This document shows positions 1-5,713 of a stretch of 8,489 nucleotides of DNA, in pieces. Source of the stretch: an uncultured Ruminococcus sp. Lineage in GTDB: Bacteria; Bacillota; Clostridia; Oscillospirales; Ruminococcaceae. Within the stretch, counting starts at the first letter, position 1. Each line of letters begins with the position of its first letter. The notes below the pieces were generated by a model. That model was not told the origin of the DNA, did no database searches, and was given only the letters and a program-made list of their open reading frames with translations. The position numbers and the translations under genes were made by a program. The stretch is taken from contig CAMAIG010000043.1 of assembly GCA_945835085.1 (NCBI GenBank), positions 1 through 8,489 on the forward strand. Reading direction: 5' to 3'.

Positions 1-711
1 GCTCATGCGGATATCGGAAACGCCGTTATTTATGATAGACATGATAAGAGTGGTAATTCTCTCGCTTTTTGAATGTCCGAGGACATTTGTGGCGCTTTCG
101 GGGAGCATTTCCTCGGTGAGCACACCCGCTCTTATTGAATCGTCGATATCGTGATTTATGTAAGCTATCTTGTCGGCAAGCCTTACCACATAGCCCTCTT
201 TAGTCACAGCGACCTTGTTCGTATGGCAGGCGATGCCGTTTTTTACCTCATAGGTAAGGTTAAGCCCCATGCCGTTCTTTTCGATGTAATCCACCACACG
301 GACACTCTGGAGATAGTGCTTGAAGCCGCAGGAGCAGATCTCATTGAGAGTGGCTTCTCCCGCATGACCGAAGGGAGTGTGCCCCAGATCGTGACCGAGA
401 GCTATCGCCTCCGTAAGGTCCTCATTGAGCCTAAGTGCCCGGGCAATGGTCCTTGCTATCTGAGAAACCTCAAGGGAATGGGTGAGCCTTGTCCTGTAAT
501 GATCTCCCACAGGATCGAGAAAAACCTGGGTCTTGTGCTTTAGACGGCGAAAGGCGTTGCAGTGGAGAATACGGTCACGGTCCCGCTGAAATTCGGTTCT
601 TATGGGACATTTCGGCTCGGCACGCTTTCTCCTGCCCGTGTGCTTTGAGGTGCAGGCGTCCTCGCACAGAGTACCGAGTTCGATAATTTCAAGTTCCTCA
701 CGAATTGTCAA
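1..711 (-). CDS. dgt: dGTP triphosphohydrolase-like HD-domain protein (dNTPase), C-terminus beyond the window
   Basis: The first 237 residues are visible; the 3' end lies left of the window. The family hydrolyses dGTP or other dNTPs to the nucleoside plus triphosphate in the cytosol. The sequence begins [12 protein letters not shown] and carries the family block [20 protein letters not shown] (residues 41-60). HD-domain metal ligands are visible: H78 in [10 protein letters not shown]107-D108 in [11 protein letters not shown], and D180 in RLADKIAY. I chose the TTG at 709-711 as start because family members begin M-x-IRE and an AAAAGGG ribosome binding site (722-728) lies 10 nt upstream. An in-frame GTG at 718-720 is too close to that site. 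The gene follows yigZ after a 95-nt gap (712-806) in which I see no convincing promoter or terminator, so the two are probably co-transcribed. The family is well recognised; the substrate preference of this member is not. Confidence 0.93.
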   Translation of the reverse strand, partial: MTIREELEIIELGTLCEDACTSKHTGRRKRAEPKCPIRTEFQRDRDRILHCNAFRRLKHKTQVFLDPVGDHYRTRLTHSLEVSQIARTIARALRLNEDLTEAIALGHDLGHTPFGHAGEATLNEICSCGFKHYLQSVRVVDYIEKNGMGLNLTYEVKNGIACHTNKVAVTKEGYVVRLADKIAYINHDIDDSIRAGVLTEEMLPESATNVLGHSKSERITTLIMSIINNGVSDIRMS

Positions 712-806
712 ATATATCACGCCCTTTTAAAGCATTTACACTTATATATACTGAAAATCTGCCCGAAAACCTCTTTTTTTGCCGCATCTTTGTACACTTG
801 CACAAA

Positions 807-1436
807 TCAAGCGAAATTTTCAAAGGAAAGTTTGCCTTTTTTCACAACAGCCTTTCCGCAGGAAATATCAATAAGCTTTTCCGTAAGCATATCCGCCAGA
901 TGCTCCTTGCACAAAAGCTTCACTGTGACCTCCGTTTCAAAGACGGTATCTGTTATCTTCACCTCAAACTCGGGAAGAATATTCGTGAGCCTGCCGTAGA
1001 GGTTATAGTCGGCAGTGATCTCCATGGGATAGCAGGAGCACATTATCATGCGCTCGGAAGCGTCCACAGCGATCTTTGCGCTGTGGGAATATGCCCTTAC
1101 AAGCCCTCCGCCCCCCAGAAGAATGCCGCCGAAATATCTTGTCACCACGCAGCAGACGTCCGTCAGTCCCTCCTTGCGAAGCACCTCAAACACGGGAACG
1201 CCCGCAGTTCCCTGAGGCTCGCCGTCGTCGGAATACCGTGTGATGCTGCCGTTTCTCAGGATATATGCATAAACGTTGTGAGTGGCTTTGCGGTGCATGG
1301 AGCGTATCTCGTTAATAAAATCCACAGCCTCCTCGTCGGTTTCGGTGTGCTTTATATATCCGATAAATTCCGACTTTTTCTCGATAAACGATGCCTCGGC
1401 TCTGCCGTTTATGGTTGTGTAATCTCCGGTGGGCAT
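807..1436 (-). CDS. yigZ: YigZ / IMPACT family protein (UPF0029 plus DUF1949)
   Basis: A 209-residue protein, the usual length for bacterial YigZ. The N-terminal UPF0029 (IMPACT) domain spans about residues 15-125 and shows both signature blocks: YSDDGEPQGTAGVPVFEVL (68-86) and VTRYFGGILLGGGGLVRAY (98-116). The remaining residues, about 139-205, match the position of the DUF1949 ferredoxin-like domain. Family members are cytosolic and have been linked to translation or nucleic-acid binding by analogy with eukaryotic IMPACT, but no firm bacterial reaction is established. The ATG at 1434-1436 follows an AAAGGAG site (1444-1450) with 7-nt spacing. It lies 67 nt downstream of rpmE, beyond the rpmE terminator, and no separate promoter is evident; it is probably expressed by read-through. 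Family assignment is confident, function is not. Confidence 0.93.
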   Translation of the reverse strand: MPTGDYTTINGRAEASFIEKKSEFIGYIKHTETDEEAVDFINEIRSMHRKATHNVYAYILRNGSITRYSDDGEPQGTAGVPVFEVLRKEGLTDVCCVVTRYFGGILLGGGGLVRAYSHSAKIAVDASERMIMCSCYPMEITADYNLYGRLTNILPEFEVKITDTVFETEVTVKLLCKEHLADMLTEKLIDISCGKAVVKKGKLSFENFA

Positions 1437-1454
1437 GGTTCCGCTCCTTTCAAT

Positions 1455-1488
1455 AAAAAATTCCGCCTACGCTGACACGCAGACGGAA
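1455..1488 (-). terminator. Rho-independent terminator after rpmE
   Basis: On the minus strand a 12-bp stem (arms 1477-1488 and 1461-1472, with three G-U wobbles and a 4-nt loop) is followed at once by six T residues (1455-1460). The wobbles pair only in the minus-strand transcript, which fixes the direction. It starts 15 nt after the rpmE stop codon. Confidence 0.88.
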
Positions 1489-1503
1489 CTTTGATTTGTA
1501 AAA

Positions 1504-1707
1504 TTACTTGTCCATGCCGAAACGCTTCTTGAAACGGTCAACACGTCCGCCTGTATCAACAAGCTTCTGCTTACCGGTGTAGAAGGGGTGGCACTTTGCA
1601 CAGATTTCAACTCTGATGTTCTCCTTAGTGGAGCGGGTCTTGATCACATTACCGCAAGCGCAGGTAATAGTGGTCTCAACGTAGTTAGGGTGAATACCTT
1701 CTCTCAT
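1504..1707 (-). CDS. rpmE: 50S ribosomal protein L31, zinc-binding type
   Basis: A 67-residue L31 of the 50S subunit, full length for the family. It starts [16 protein letters not shown] and ends with the conserved [13 protein letters not shown]. The four zinc ligands of the C+ form are all present: C16, C18, C36 and C39 (TCACGN and EICAKCHP). This is therefore the constitutive zinc-containing paralogue, not the Zur-controlled cysteine-free form. The reading frame stays open upstream to 1761, but homology and a GAGGTG site (1714-1719, 6 nt spacing) fix the start at 1705-1707. The gene has its own promoter, a roughly 90-nt structured leader and its own terminator, so it is effectively monocistronic between the dap operon and yigZ. 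Confidence 0.97.
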   Translation of the reverse strand: MREGIHPNYVETTITCACGNVIKTRSTKENIRVEICAKCHPFYTGKQKLVDTGGRVDRFKKRFGMDK

Positions 1708-1708
1708 T

Positions 1709-1775
1709 ATGGGCACCTCGCTTTCCGAAAAATTAACATGACCGACATAGCAGCCCATCACGTTACCTCGGACAG
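1709..1775 (-). promoter_or_regulatory. Structured 5' leader of rpmE, candidate L31 autoregulatory RNA with pseudoknot
   Basis: The rpmE leader holds nested complementary segments. The outer stem pairs CUGUCCGA (1768-1775) with UCGGAAAG (1721-1728), 7 of 8 pairs. The inner stem pairs AACGUGAU (1757-1764) with GUCAUGUU (1735-1742), 8 pairs including two wobbles. The loop begins with GGGC (1753-1756), complementary to GCCC (1711-1714), which sits between the Shine-Dalgarno GAGGTG and the ATG. Pairing there makes a pseudoknot that could block initiation. Leaders of ribosomal-protein genes are often bound by their own product, and L31 leaders have been described in several phyla. Whether this one belongs to a known class cannot be settled by eye. 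Confidence 0.6.
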
Positions 1776-1804
1776 TAGTGCTACATAATCACTTACAGAA
1801 ATAC

Positions 1805-1833
1805 ATTATATCATATTCCCACATTTTTTGCAA
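1805..1833 (-). promoter_or_regulatory. Sigma-A promoter of rpmE (extended -10)
   Basis: On the minus strand: -35 TTGCAA (1828-1833), a 17-nt spacer, and -10 TATAAT (1805-1810) preceded by TGA, giving the extended -10 form TGnTATAAT. Transcription should begin near 1797-1799, leaving a leader of about 90 nt before rpmE. It lies in the 161-nt gap after dapB. Confidence 0.88.
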
Positions 1834-1868
1834 TAGCTTTGCGAAAATATTTGTAAACTTTTCGTGAA

Positions 1869-2630
1869 TTACTGAAGCTCCGCAATGAGAGCAGACATAT
1901 CATAAAGCCCTGCACTCTGACCTGCAAGGAAAACAGCGGCATTTACCGCACCCACAGCAAAAACTTCCTTTGAAGCGGCGTGGTGGGAAAGAGTGATGAC
2001 CTCGTCCCGTCCCGCAAAAATGATATCATGCTCGCCCACGATAGTACCGCCTCTGATAGCGTGCATACCTATTTCAAATTTTTCTCGCTTCATGCGGCGG
2101 GAGTGGCGGTCGTAAACGTAATGATACTTCTCCTCCAGGGCTTCGTTTATGGCATTTCCAAGCATAATTGCAGTGCCGCTGGGAGCGTCTATCTTCTGAT
2201 TGTGGTGCTTTTCAACTATCTCGATATCGAACTGTCCTCCCAGAAGCTTCGCAGCACTCTTTGCAAGGCTTGCAAGGAGATTAATGCCCAGGGACATATT
2301 GAATGAGAAGAAAACGGGAACCTGCTCGGCAGCTGCCTTTATCCTTGCTATCTGTTCATCGGAGAAGCCCGTTGTGGCGATAACAGCGGGGGTGCCTGTG
2401 TTTATGCAGTATTCAAGGAGCTTGTCGAGAGCCGAGGGGTGAGAAAAATCAATAATAACATCGGGCTTTTCGGGGAGAAGTGCAGGCTCGGATACAATGG
2501 GATATTTGCCGTTTTCGGCGGTGTTCAGGTCAATTCCGCCGATAACGGTGCAGTCGTCACGTCCCTCGATTATGGAAGTGATAACATGACCCATTTTACC
2601 GTTTGCACCTGTAATGGCAACCTTTACCAT
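1869..2630 (-). CDS. dapB: 4-hydroxy-tetrahydrodipicolinate reductase
   Basis: A 253-residue DapB. It reduces 4-hydroxy-tetrahydrodipicolinate to tetrahydrodipicolinate with NAD(P)H, the second committed step towards diaminopimelate and lysine. The N-terminal Rossmann domain opens MVKVAITGANGKMG, with the nucleotide-binding GANGKMG at residues 8-14. The catalytic block EKHHNQKIDAPSGTA (140-154) carries H142 and K146, equivalent to E. coli H159 and K163, and the substrate-binding SGT at 151-153. The second conserved block IRGGTIVGEHD follows near 195-205. ATG at 2628-2630 is preceded by GAAAGGA (2641-2647), 10 nt away. It is the last gene of the asd-GNAT-dapA-dapB series, 192 nt after dapA. 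The spacer holds palindromes but no promoter I can defend, so lysine riboswitch control probably extends to dapB. Confidence 0.97.
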   Translation of the reverse strand: MVKVAITGANGKMGHVITSIIEGRDDCTVIGGIDLNTAENGKYPIVSEPALLPEKPDVIIDFSHPSALDKLLEYCINTGTPAVIATTGFSDEQIARIKAAAEQVPVFFSFNMSLGINLLASLAKSAAKLLGGQFDIEIVEKHHNQKIDAPSGTAIMLGNAINEALEEKYHYVYDRHSRRMKREKFEIGMHAIRGGTIVGEHDIIFAGRDEVITLSHHAASKEVFAVGAVNAAVFLAGQSAGLYDMSALIAELQ

Positions 2631-2657
2631 AAAAAATACATCCTTTCATTTAGAAAA

Positions 2658-2687
2658 TGAGGAATGAGAAATATTTCCCATTCCTCA
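2658..2687 (-). repeat. Near-perfect 30-bp palindrome ahead of dapB
   Basis: Arms of 15 nt around 2672/2673 match with one exception (2667/2678), which becomes a G-U pair in the minus-strand transcript. The outer part is TGAGGAATG facing CATTCCTCA. No T-run follows in either direction, so it is not an ordinary terminator. The hairpin lies 10 nt upstream of the dapB ribosome binding site and may be an RNA processing or stability element, or a remnant of a dispersed intergenic repeat. Confidence 0.6.
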
Positions 2688-2705
2688 ATAAGTGATAATT
2701 CAAGG

Positions 2706-2823
2706 GGCTCGCTGCTCGCTGAGAAATAATTACGCCGGCGGCAACAATATAAATGTTACCGAGCCGCAAAACAGAAGATTTTTTGCTGTTATCCCAACGA
2801 GATGGCTGCAGCGGCTCGCTGCT
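2706..2823 (-). repeat. Direct and inverted repeats in the dapA-dapB spacer
   Basis: An 11-bp direct repeat GGCTCGCTGCT occurs at 2706-2716 and 2813-2823, the second copy touching the dapA stop codon. Between and overlapping them are inverted repeats: GCAGCG/CGCTGC (2808-2813, 2817-2822), CGAGCCGC/GCGGCTCG (2760-2767, 2811-2818), and GGCAACA/TGTTACC (2740-2746, 2754-2760, one mismatch). None ends in a T-run. The arrangement resembles a small dispersed palindromic element. I cannot see other copies in this window. Confidence 0.5.
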
Positions 2824-3713
2824 TACTTTATAAGTCCCGCTTCGGTAAGAGCGGCTCTGAGAGTTTCCTTCTTAGCCTCCTCCATCTCATAAAGAGGCAG
2901 ACGGCAGGGACCTGCATTTACGCCCATCATATTGAGAGCTTCCTTTACGGGGATAGGATTTACATCAATAAAGAGGGAGTTTGCAAGCTTCAGATATCTT
3001 GCAGCAAGCTTAGCGGCTTCTGCGCAGTTGTTGTCAAGGCAGAGCTGTGCGATGTTGTGAGTCTGCTTGGGGGCAACGTTTGAGAGAACGGAAATTACTC
3101 CCTTGCCGCCCAGAGCCATGATAGGAACGATCTGATCGTCATTTCCGCTGTAAACGTCAAGCTTGTCGCCGCACTCTGCAATGAGCTTTGCGATAGCGGA
3201 GATATTGCCGCTTGCTTCCTTTGCCGCAACGATATTCTTGTGCTCCGCCAGGGTCTTGTATGTATCAATAGCGATATTGACGCCTGTTCTGGAGGGAACG
3301 TTGTAGAGGATAATGGGGATATTCACCGCATCGGCAATAGCTGTGTAGTGAGCGATAAGACCTCTCTGGGAAGTCTTGTTGTAGTAAGGTGTCACGAGAA
3401 GCAGACCGTCTGCTCCCATCTTCTCGGCTTCCTTTGAAAGCTCAATGGCATAAGCAGTGTCGTTGCTTCCTGTGCCTGCAATAACGGGAACTCTCTTGTT
3501 CACCTTTTCAACGGTGTATCTTATGCATTCTCTGTGCTCCTCGTCGGTGAGGGTAGAGGATTCGCCTGTGGTTCCGCAGATGATGATCGCATCGGTGCTG
3601 CCTGCGATCTGCATTTCAATAAGCTCTCCGAGAGCTGCGTAATTAACGCTTCCGTCGGGGTTCATGGGAGTAACGATCGCAACGCCTGCACCTGTGAAAA
3701 TAGTGTTCTTCAT
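2823..3713 (-). CDS. dapA: 4-hydroxy-tetrahydrodipicolinate synthase
   Basis: A 296-residue DapA of normal length, a cytosolic TIM-barrel class I aldolase. It condenses pyruvate with aspartate semialdehyde, the first step specific to the diaminopimelate/lysine branch. Visible motifs: CGTTGES (46-52) with the proton-relay threonine, TPYYNK (108-113) with catalytic Y111, YNVPSRTG (137-144 region) with Y138 and the substrate-binding R142, and the Schiff-base lysine K165 in AAKEASG. ATG at 3711-3713 has an AAAGGA site (3724-3729) 10 nt upstream. It follows the GNAT gene by 24 nt, so the two are surely co-transcribed, and its substrate comes from asd at the head of the same operon. Confidence 0.97.
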   Translation of the reverse strand: MKNTIFTGAGVAIVTPMNPDGSVNYAALGELIEMQIAGSTDAIIICGTTGESSTLTDEEHRECIRYTVEKVNKRVPVIAGTGSNDTAYAIELSKEAEKMGADGLLLVTPYYNKTSQRGLIAHYTAIADAVNIPIILYNVPSRTGVNIAIDTYKTLAEHKNIVAAKEASGNISAIAKLIAECGDKLDVYSGNDDQIVPIMALGGKGVISVLSNVAPKQTHNIAQLCLDNNCAEAAKLAARYLKLANSLFIDVNPIPVKEALNMMGVNAGPCRLPLYEMEEAKKETLRAALTEAGLIK

Positions 3714-3737
3714 AATAGACCTATCCTTTCGGTAAAA

Positions 3738-4202
3738 TTATCTCAGATCAATTGTGTATGTGAGCCATTCGGGGTCGGAGATGCCGCCTCTGCTTTCGTA
3801 GAATTTCCTTGCGTTTGTGTTCCATTCAAGGCATTTCCATTCAAGCTTGATGCAGTCACGCTCACGGGCGATATTTTCAAGTTCCTCAAATATCATGGAG
3901 CCTGCACCCATTCCCCGGAAGGCTTCCTCTATGCATATGTCCTCAATATACAGCACCCTTCTGCCCGAAAAGGTGGCAAGCCTGTAAAGGCTGTATACCG
4001 CCATGCCGATGACCTTTCCCTCAGACTCGGCAATAACACCGCCAAGACCGTTTTCCTCGCTCATCATACGGGCAACGCTTTCGGGGGACGATGTGCATCT
4101 GTCCTGCATTTTTTCATATTCCGCCAGGAGATGAATGAGCCTTGAAAGCTCCTTTGCATCTTTGGCATCTGCACGTCTTACGGATATCCTGCCGCCGTTC
4201 AT
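3738..4202 (-). CDS. GNAT family N-acetyltransferase, SSAT/diamine-acetyltransferase-like
   Basis: A 154-residue single-domain GNAT acetyltransferase, which moves an acetyl group from acetyl-CoA to an amine. The acetyl-CoA pyrophosphate loop is FRGMGAG (95-101, R-x-x-G-x-G). The preceding strand LYIEDICIEEAF (84-95) and the C-terminal block EWKCLEWNTNARKFYES (121-137, with N128 and Y135) resemble spermidine/spermine and diamine acetyltransferases. The substrate is not identifiable from sequence. Its ATG (4200-4202) overlaps the asd stop codon by one base (TGATG on the minus strand), so it is probably translated by coupling, and dapA follows 24 nt later. It therefore sits within a lysine-controlled operon. 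A role in acetylating a lysine-pathway amine or a polyamine is only inference from position. Confidence 0.9.
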   Translation of the reverse strand: MNGGRISVRRADAKDAKELSRLIHLLAEYEKMQDRCTSSPESVARMMSEENGLGGVIAESEGKVIGMAVYSLYRLATFSGRRVLYIEDICIEEAFRGMGAGSMIFEELENIARERDCIKLEWKCLEWNTNARKFYESRGGISDPEWLTYTIDLR

Positions 4203-5284
4203 CAGTCAAAATAGCCCTTTGCGGCAAGAAGCTCCGCCATAAGGACAGCACCGCCCGCAGCGCCGCGGAGAGTGTTATGGGAAAGACAAACGAACTTGTA
4301 ATCAAAGATTATATCGTCACGAAGGCGACCGATGGAAACAGCCATGCCGTTTTCAAGGTTTCTGTCAAGCTTAGCCTGAGGACGGTTATCCTCCTCAAAG
4401 TAGTTAAGAAACTGCTTTGGAGCGGAAGGAAGCTGGAGTTCCTGAGGAACGCCCGAGAAATCCTTCCATGCCTTGAGAATTTCTTCCTTTGAGGGCTTCT
4501 TGTCAAACTTAACGAATATAGCAGCCGTATGACCGTCGGAAACGGGAACTCTCAGGCACTGAGCGGATATCTGAGGGCCTTCGGCATTAACGATCTTACC
4601 GTCCTCAATGTGACCCCAGATCTTCAGAGGCTCCTGCTCGGACTTCTCCTCCTCGCCGCCGATGTAGGGGATAACGTTGTCGATGATCTCGGGCATTGTT
4701 TCAAAGGTCTTGCCTGCACCGGAAATTGCCTGATATGTGCATACCATAGCCTGCTTTACGCCGAAATCCTTCATAAGTGGGTGAAGAGCGGGAACATAGC
4801 TCTGGAGTGAGCAGTTGGACTTAACAGCGATAAAGCCACGCTTTGTGCCGAGTCTTTCACGCTGAGCCTTGATTATCTCAATGTGGTCGGGATTGATCTC
4901 GGGGACTACCATGGGAACGTCGGGAGTTCCTCTGTGAGCGGAGTTGTTTGAAACAACGGGGCACTCAGCCTTTGCATATCTTTCCTCGAGAGCCTTGATC
5001 TCATCCTTTTTCATATCAACGGCACAGAATACGAAATCTACCTCAGCGGCTATCTTTTCGATATCTGCAGCTGCGTCCATAACGATCATATCCCTGTATT
5101 TTTCGGGGATAGGGGTCTTCATAGCCCACTTTGCGCCAACAGCGTCCTCATATCTTTTTCCTGCACTTCTTGGAGAAGCTGCAAGGACCTTTACATTGAA
5201 CCAGGGGTGGTTTTCGAGAAGCAGCGAAAAACGCTGTCCCACCATTCCCGTTGCTCCGATAATACCTACATTGTACTGTTTCAT
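4202..5284 (-). CDS. asd: Aspartate-semialdehyde dehydrogenase, archaeal/fungal-type
   Basis: A 360-residue Asd that reduces aspartyl phosphate to aspartate semialdehyde with NADPH. This is the branch point for lysine/diaminopimelate, threonine and methionine. The NADP-binding loop is GATGMVGQRF (10-19). The catalytic cysteine is C158 in KSNCSLQ. RVPVSDGHTAA (245-255) carries the active-site H252 and R245. SNNSAHR (112-118) and the length match the archaeal/fungal-type subfamily more than the classical 330-350-residue bacterial form with its NCxT motif. ATG at 5282-5284 is preceded by AAAGGAG (5293-5299) with 8-nt spacing. First gene behind the lysine riboswitch; it overlaps the GNAT gene by one base. 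Confidence 0.96.
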   Translation of the reverse strand: MKQYNVGIIGATGMVGQRFSLLLENHPWFNVKVLAASPRSAGKRYEDAVGAKWAMKTPIPEKYRDMIVMDAAADIEKIAAEVDFVFCAVDMKKDEIKALEERYAKAECPVVSNNSAHRGTPDVPMVVPEINPDHIEIIKAQRERLGTKRGFIAVKSNCSLQSYVPALHPLMKDFGVKQAMVCTYQAISGAGKTFETMPEIIDNVIPYIGGEEEKSEQEPLKIWGHIEDGKIVNAEGPQISAQCLRVPVSDGHTAAIFVKFDKKPSKEEILKAWKDFSGVPQELQLPSAPKQFLNYFEEDNRPQAKLDRNLENGMAVSIGRLRDDIIFDYKFVCLSHNTLRGAAGGAVLMAELLAAKGYFD

Positions 5285-5320
5285 GTCAAATACTCCTTTG
5301 TATTTATTATATTTTTACTA

Positions 5321-5348
5321 AAAATAAAAAAATCGGTTGAAAACCGAT
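5321..5348 (-). terminator. Riboswitch-controlled intrinsic terminator upstream of asd
   Basis: On the minus strand ATCGGTT (5342-5348) pairs perfectly with AACCGAT (5332-5338) across a 3-nt loop. Two G-U pairs can extend the stem. A T-rich tract follows (5321-5331). It lies between the lysine aptamer and the asd ribosome binding site, so it is the expected off switch when lysine is abundant. Confidence 0.9.
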
Positions 5349-5349
5349 C

Positions 5350-5451
5350 CATCATAGTGTATAATGTAAAAGTGCCGTGTATATGTTCAAAAGGGGGGCG
5401 CTCCCCGAAGCTTCACATATTACGATAGCACTCCATCATAAAGCTATGATG
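5350..5451 (-). promoter_or_regulatory. Putative antiterminator fold of the lysine riboswitch expression platform
   Basis: Four nested helices can form that conflict with the aptamer: CAUCAUAG (5444-5451) with CUAUGAUG (5350-5357), AGUGC (5428-5432) with GCACU (5371-5375), AUAUGU (5415-5420) with ACAUAU (5381-5386), and GGGG (5403-5406) with CCCC (5395-5398). The first takes the 5' strand of aptamer helix P5. The second uses the segment from the end of P5 to the edge of P1. The helices abut but barely overlap the terminator stem, so the switching mechanism is inferred. Confidence 0.5.
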
Positions 5452-5592
5452 ACAATCTCAGAGCTGTTGACCCTGAGATCAGCAGTGAAGACCTCCGCAG
5501 GTGTCCACAGCTTCGGCAGTATCGCCTTTCACAAAGCATACAGCCGATGCGGAAATCTCTGCTTTGCTAATGATCTTTACTGCGCCTCTATC
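5424..5592 (-). promoter_or_regulatory. Lysine riboswitch aptamer (L box)
   Basis: The leader has the lysine-riboswitch signature segments GATAGAGGCGC at the 5' side, GAAAGGCGA and TGCCGAAGC in the middle, and GGAGTGCTATC at the 3' side. All five helices are visible. P1 is GATAG/CTATC (5588-5592, 5424-5428). P2 includes CAAAGCA/TGCTTTG. P3 is an 11-of-14 helix capped by a GCGG loop. P4 is ATCTCAG/CTGAGAT. P5 is CATCATA/TATGATG (5445-5451, 5434-5440). The P2 loop UCCGCA (5548-5553) and P3 loop UGCGGA (5494-5499) are fully complementary over 6 nt, giving the diagnostic kissing-loop contact. Lysine binding should favour the downstream terminator and repress asd, the GNAT gene, dapA and probably dapB. 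Confidence 0.96.
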
Positions 5593-5607
5593 AGTTTATT
5601 TTGTATT

Positions 5608-5636
5608 ATTATATAATATAGTTGTGGCTTTGTCAA
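5608..5636 (-). promoter_or_regulatory. Sigma-A promoter of the asd-dap operon
   Basis: A perfect consensus on the minus strand: -35 TTGACA (5631-5636), 17-nt spacer, -10 TATAAT (5608-5613). Transcription should begin close to 5600, just ahead of the lysine aptamer. Such a strong promoter fits a gene set regulated mainly by premature termination. Confidence 0.95.
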
Positions 5637-5643
5637 TAGCTGT

Positions 5644-5674
5644 TTGAAAATTTTTGTCCTATTATGGGTATATA
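5644..5674 (+). promoter_or_regulatory. Possible promoter of the queA operon
   Basis: TTGAAA (5644-5649) and TATATA (5669-5674) are separated by 19 nt, longer than ideal. It is the best plus-strand candidate in the divergent gap and lies back to back with the asd promoter. An 11-bp dyad CGGCTGAGCCG (5686-5696) follows in the leader. Neither is strongly supported. Confidence 0.3.
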
Positions 5675-5713
5675 TTTTATGAAAACGGCTGAGCCGATAT
5701 AACAAACGGAAAG

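Noticed and set aside
151..543. 130-codon open frame on the plus strand within dgt
   Set aside because: The minus frame carries the HD-domain motifs of dgt; the plus frame is antisense.
712..806. Promoter for dgt in the yigZ-dgt gap (a TATATA stretch near 745)
   Set aside because: No acceptable -35 lies at the right distance, and AT-rich gaps produce such matches by chance.
705..1475. 256-codon open frame on the plus strand opposite yigZ
   Set aside because: It is antisense to a clear YigZ gene and its translation shows no family resemblance; it is a shadow frame.
1708..1761. Longer rpmE start at 1761, adding 18 residues
   Set aside because: The added residues are not found in L31, the internal ATG at 1705-1707 has its own ribosome binding site, and the region is explained by leader structure.
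1842..1864. CGAAAA/TTTTCG inverted repeat after dapB as a terminator
   Set aside because: The stem is 6 bp and AT-rich with an 11-nt loop and no T-run after it; too weak to call.
3534..4145. 203-codon open frame on the plus strand across dapA and the GNAT gene
   Set aside because: It covers the antisense of two well-supported genes and has no recognisable domain.
5381..5420. GGGG/CCCC hairpin with AUAUGU/ACAUAU base as a second terminator before asd
   Set aside because: Only four T residues follow the G/C stem and they are inside the outer stem; it fits better as part of the antiterminator arrangement.
5686..5696. CGGCTGAGCCG dyad as an operator for queA
   Set aside because: The arms are only 5 nt around a single base and there is no second copy; chance is likely.
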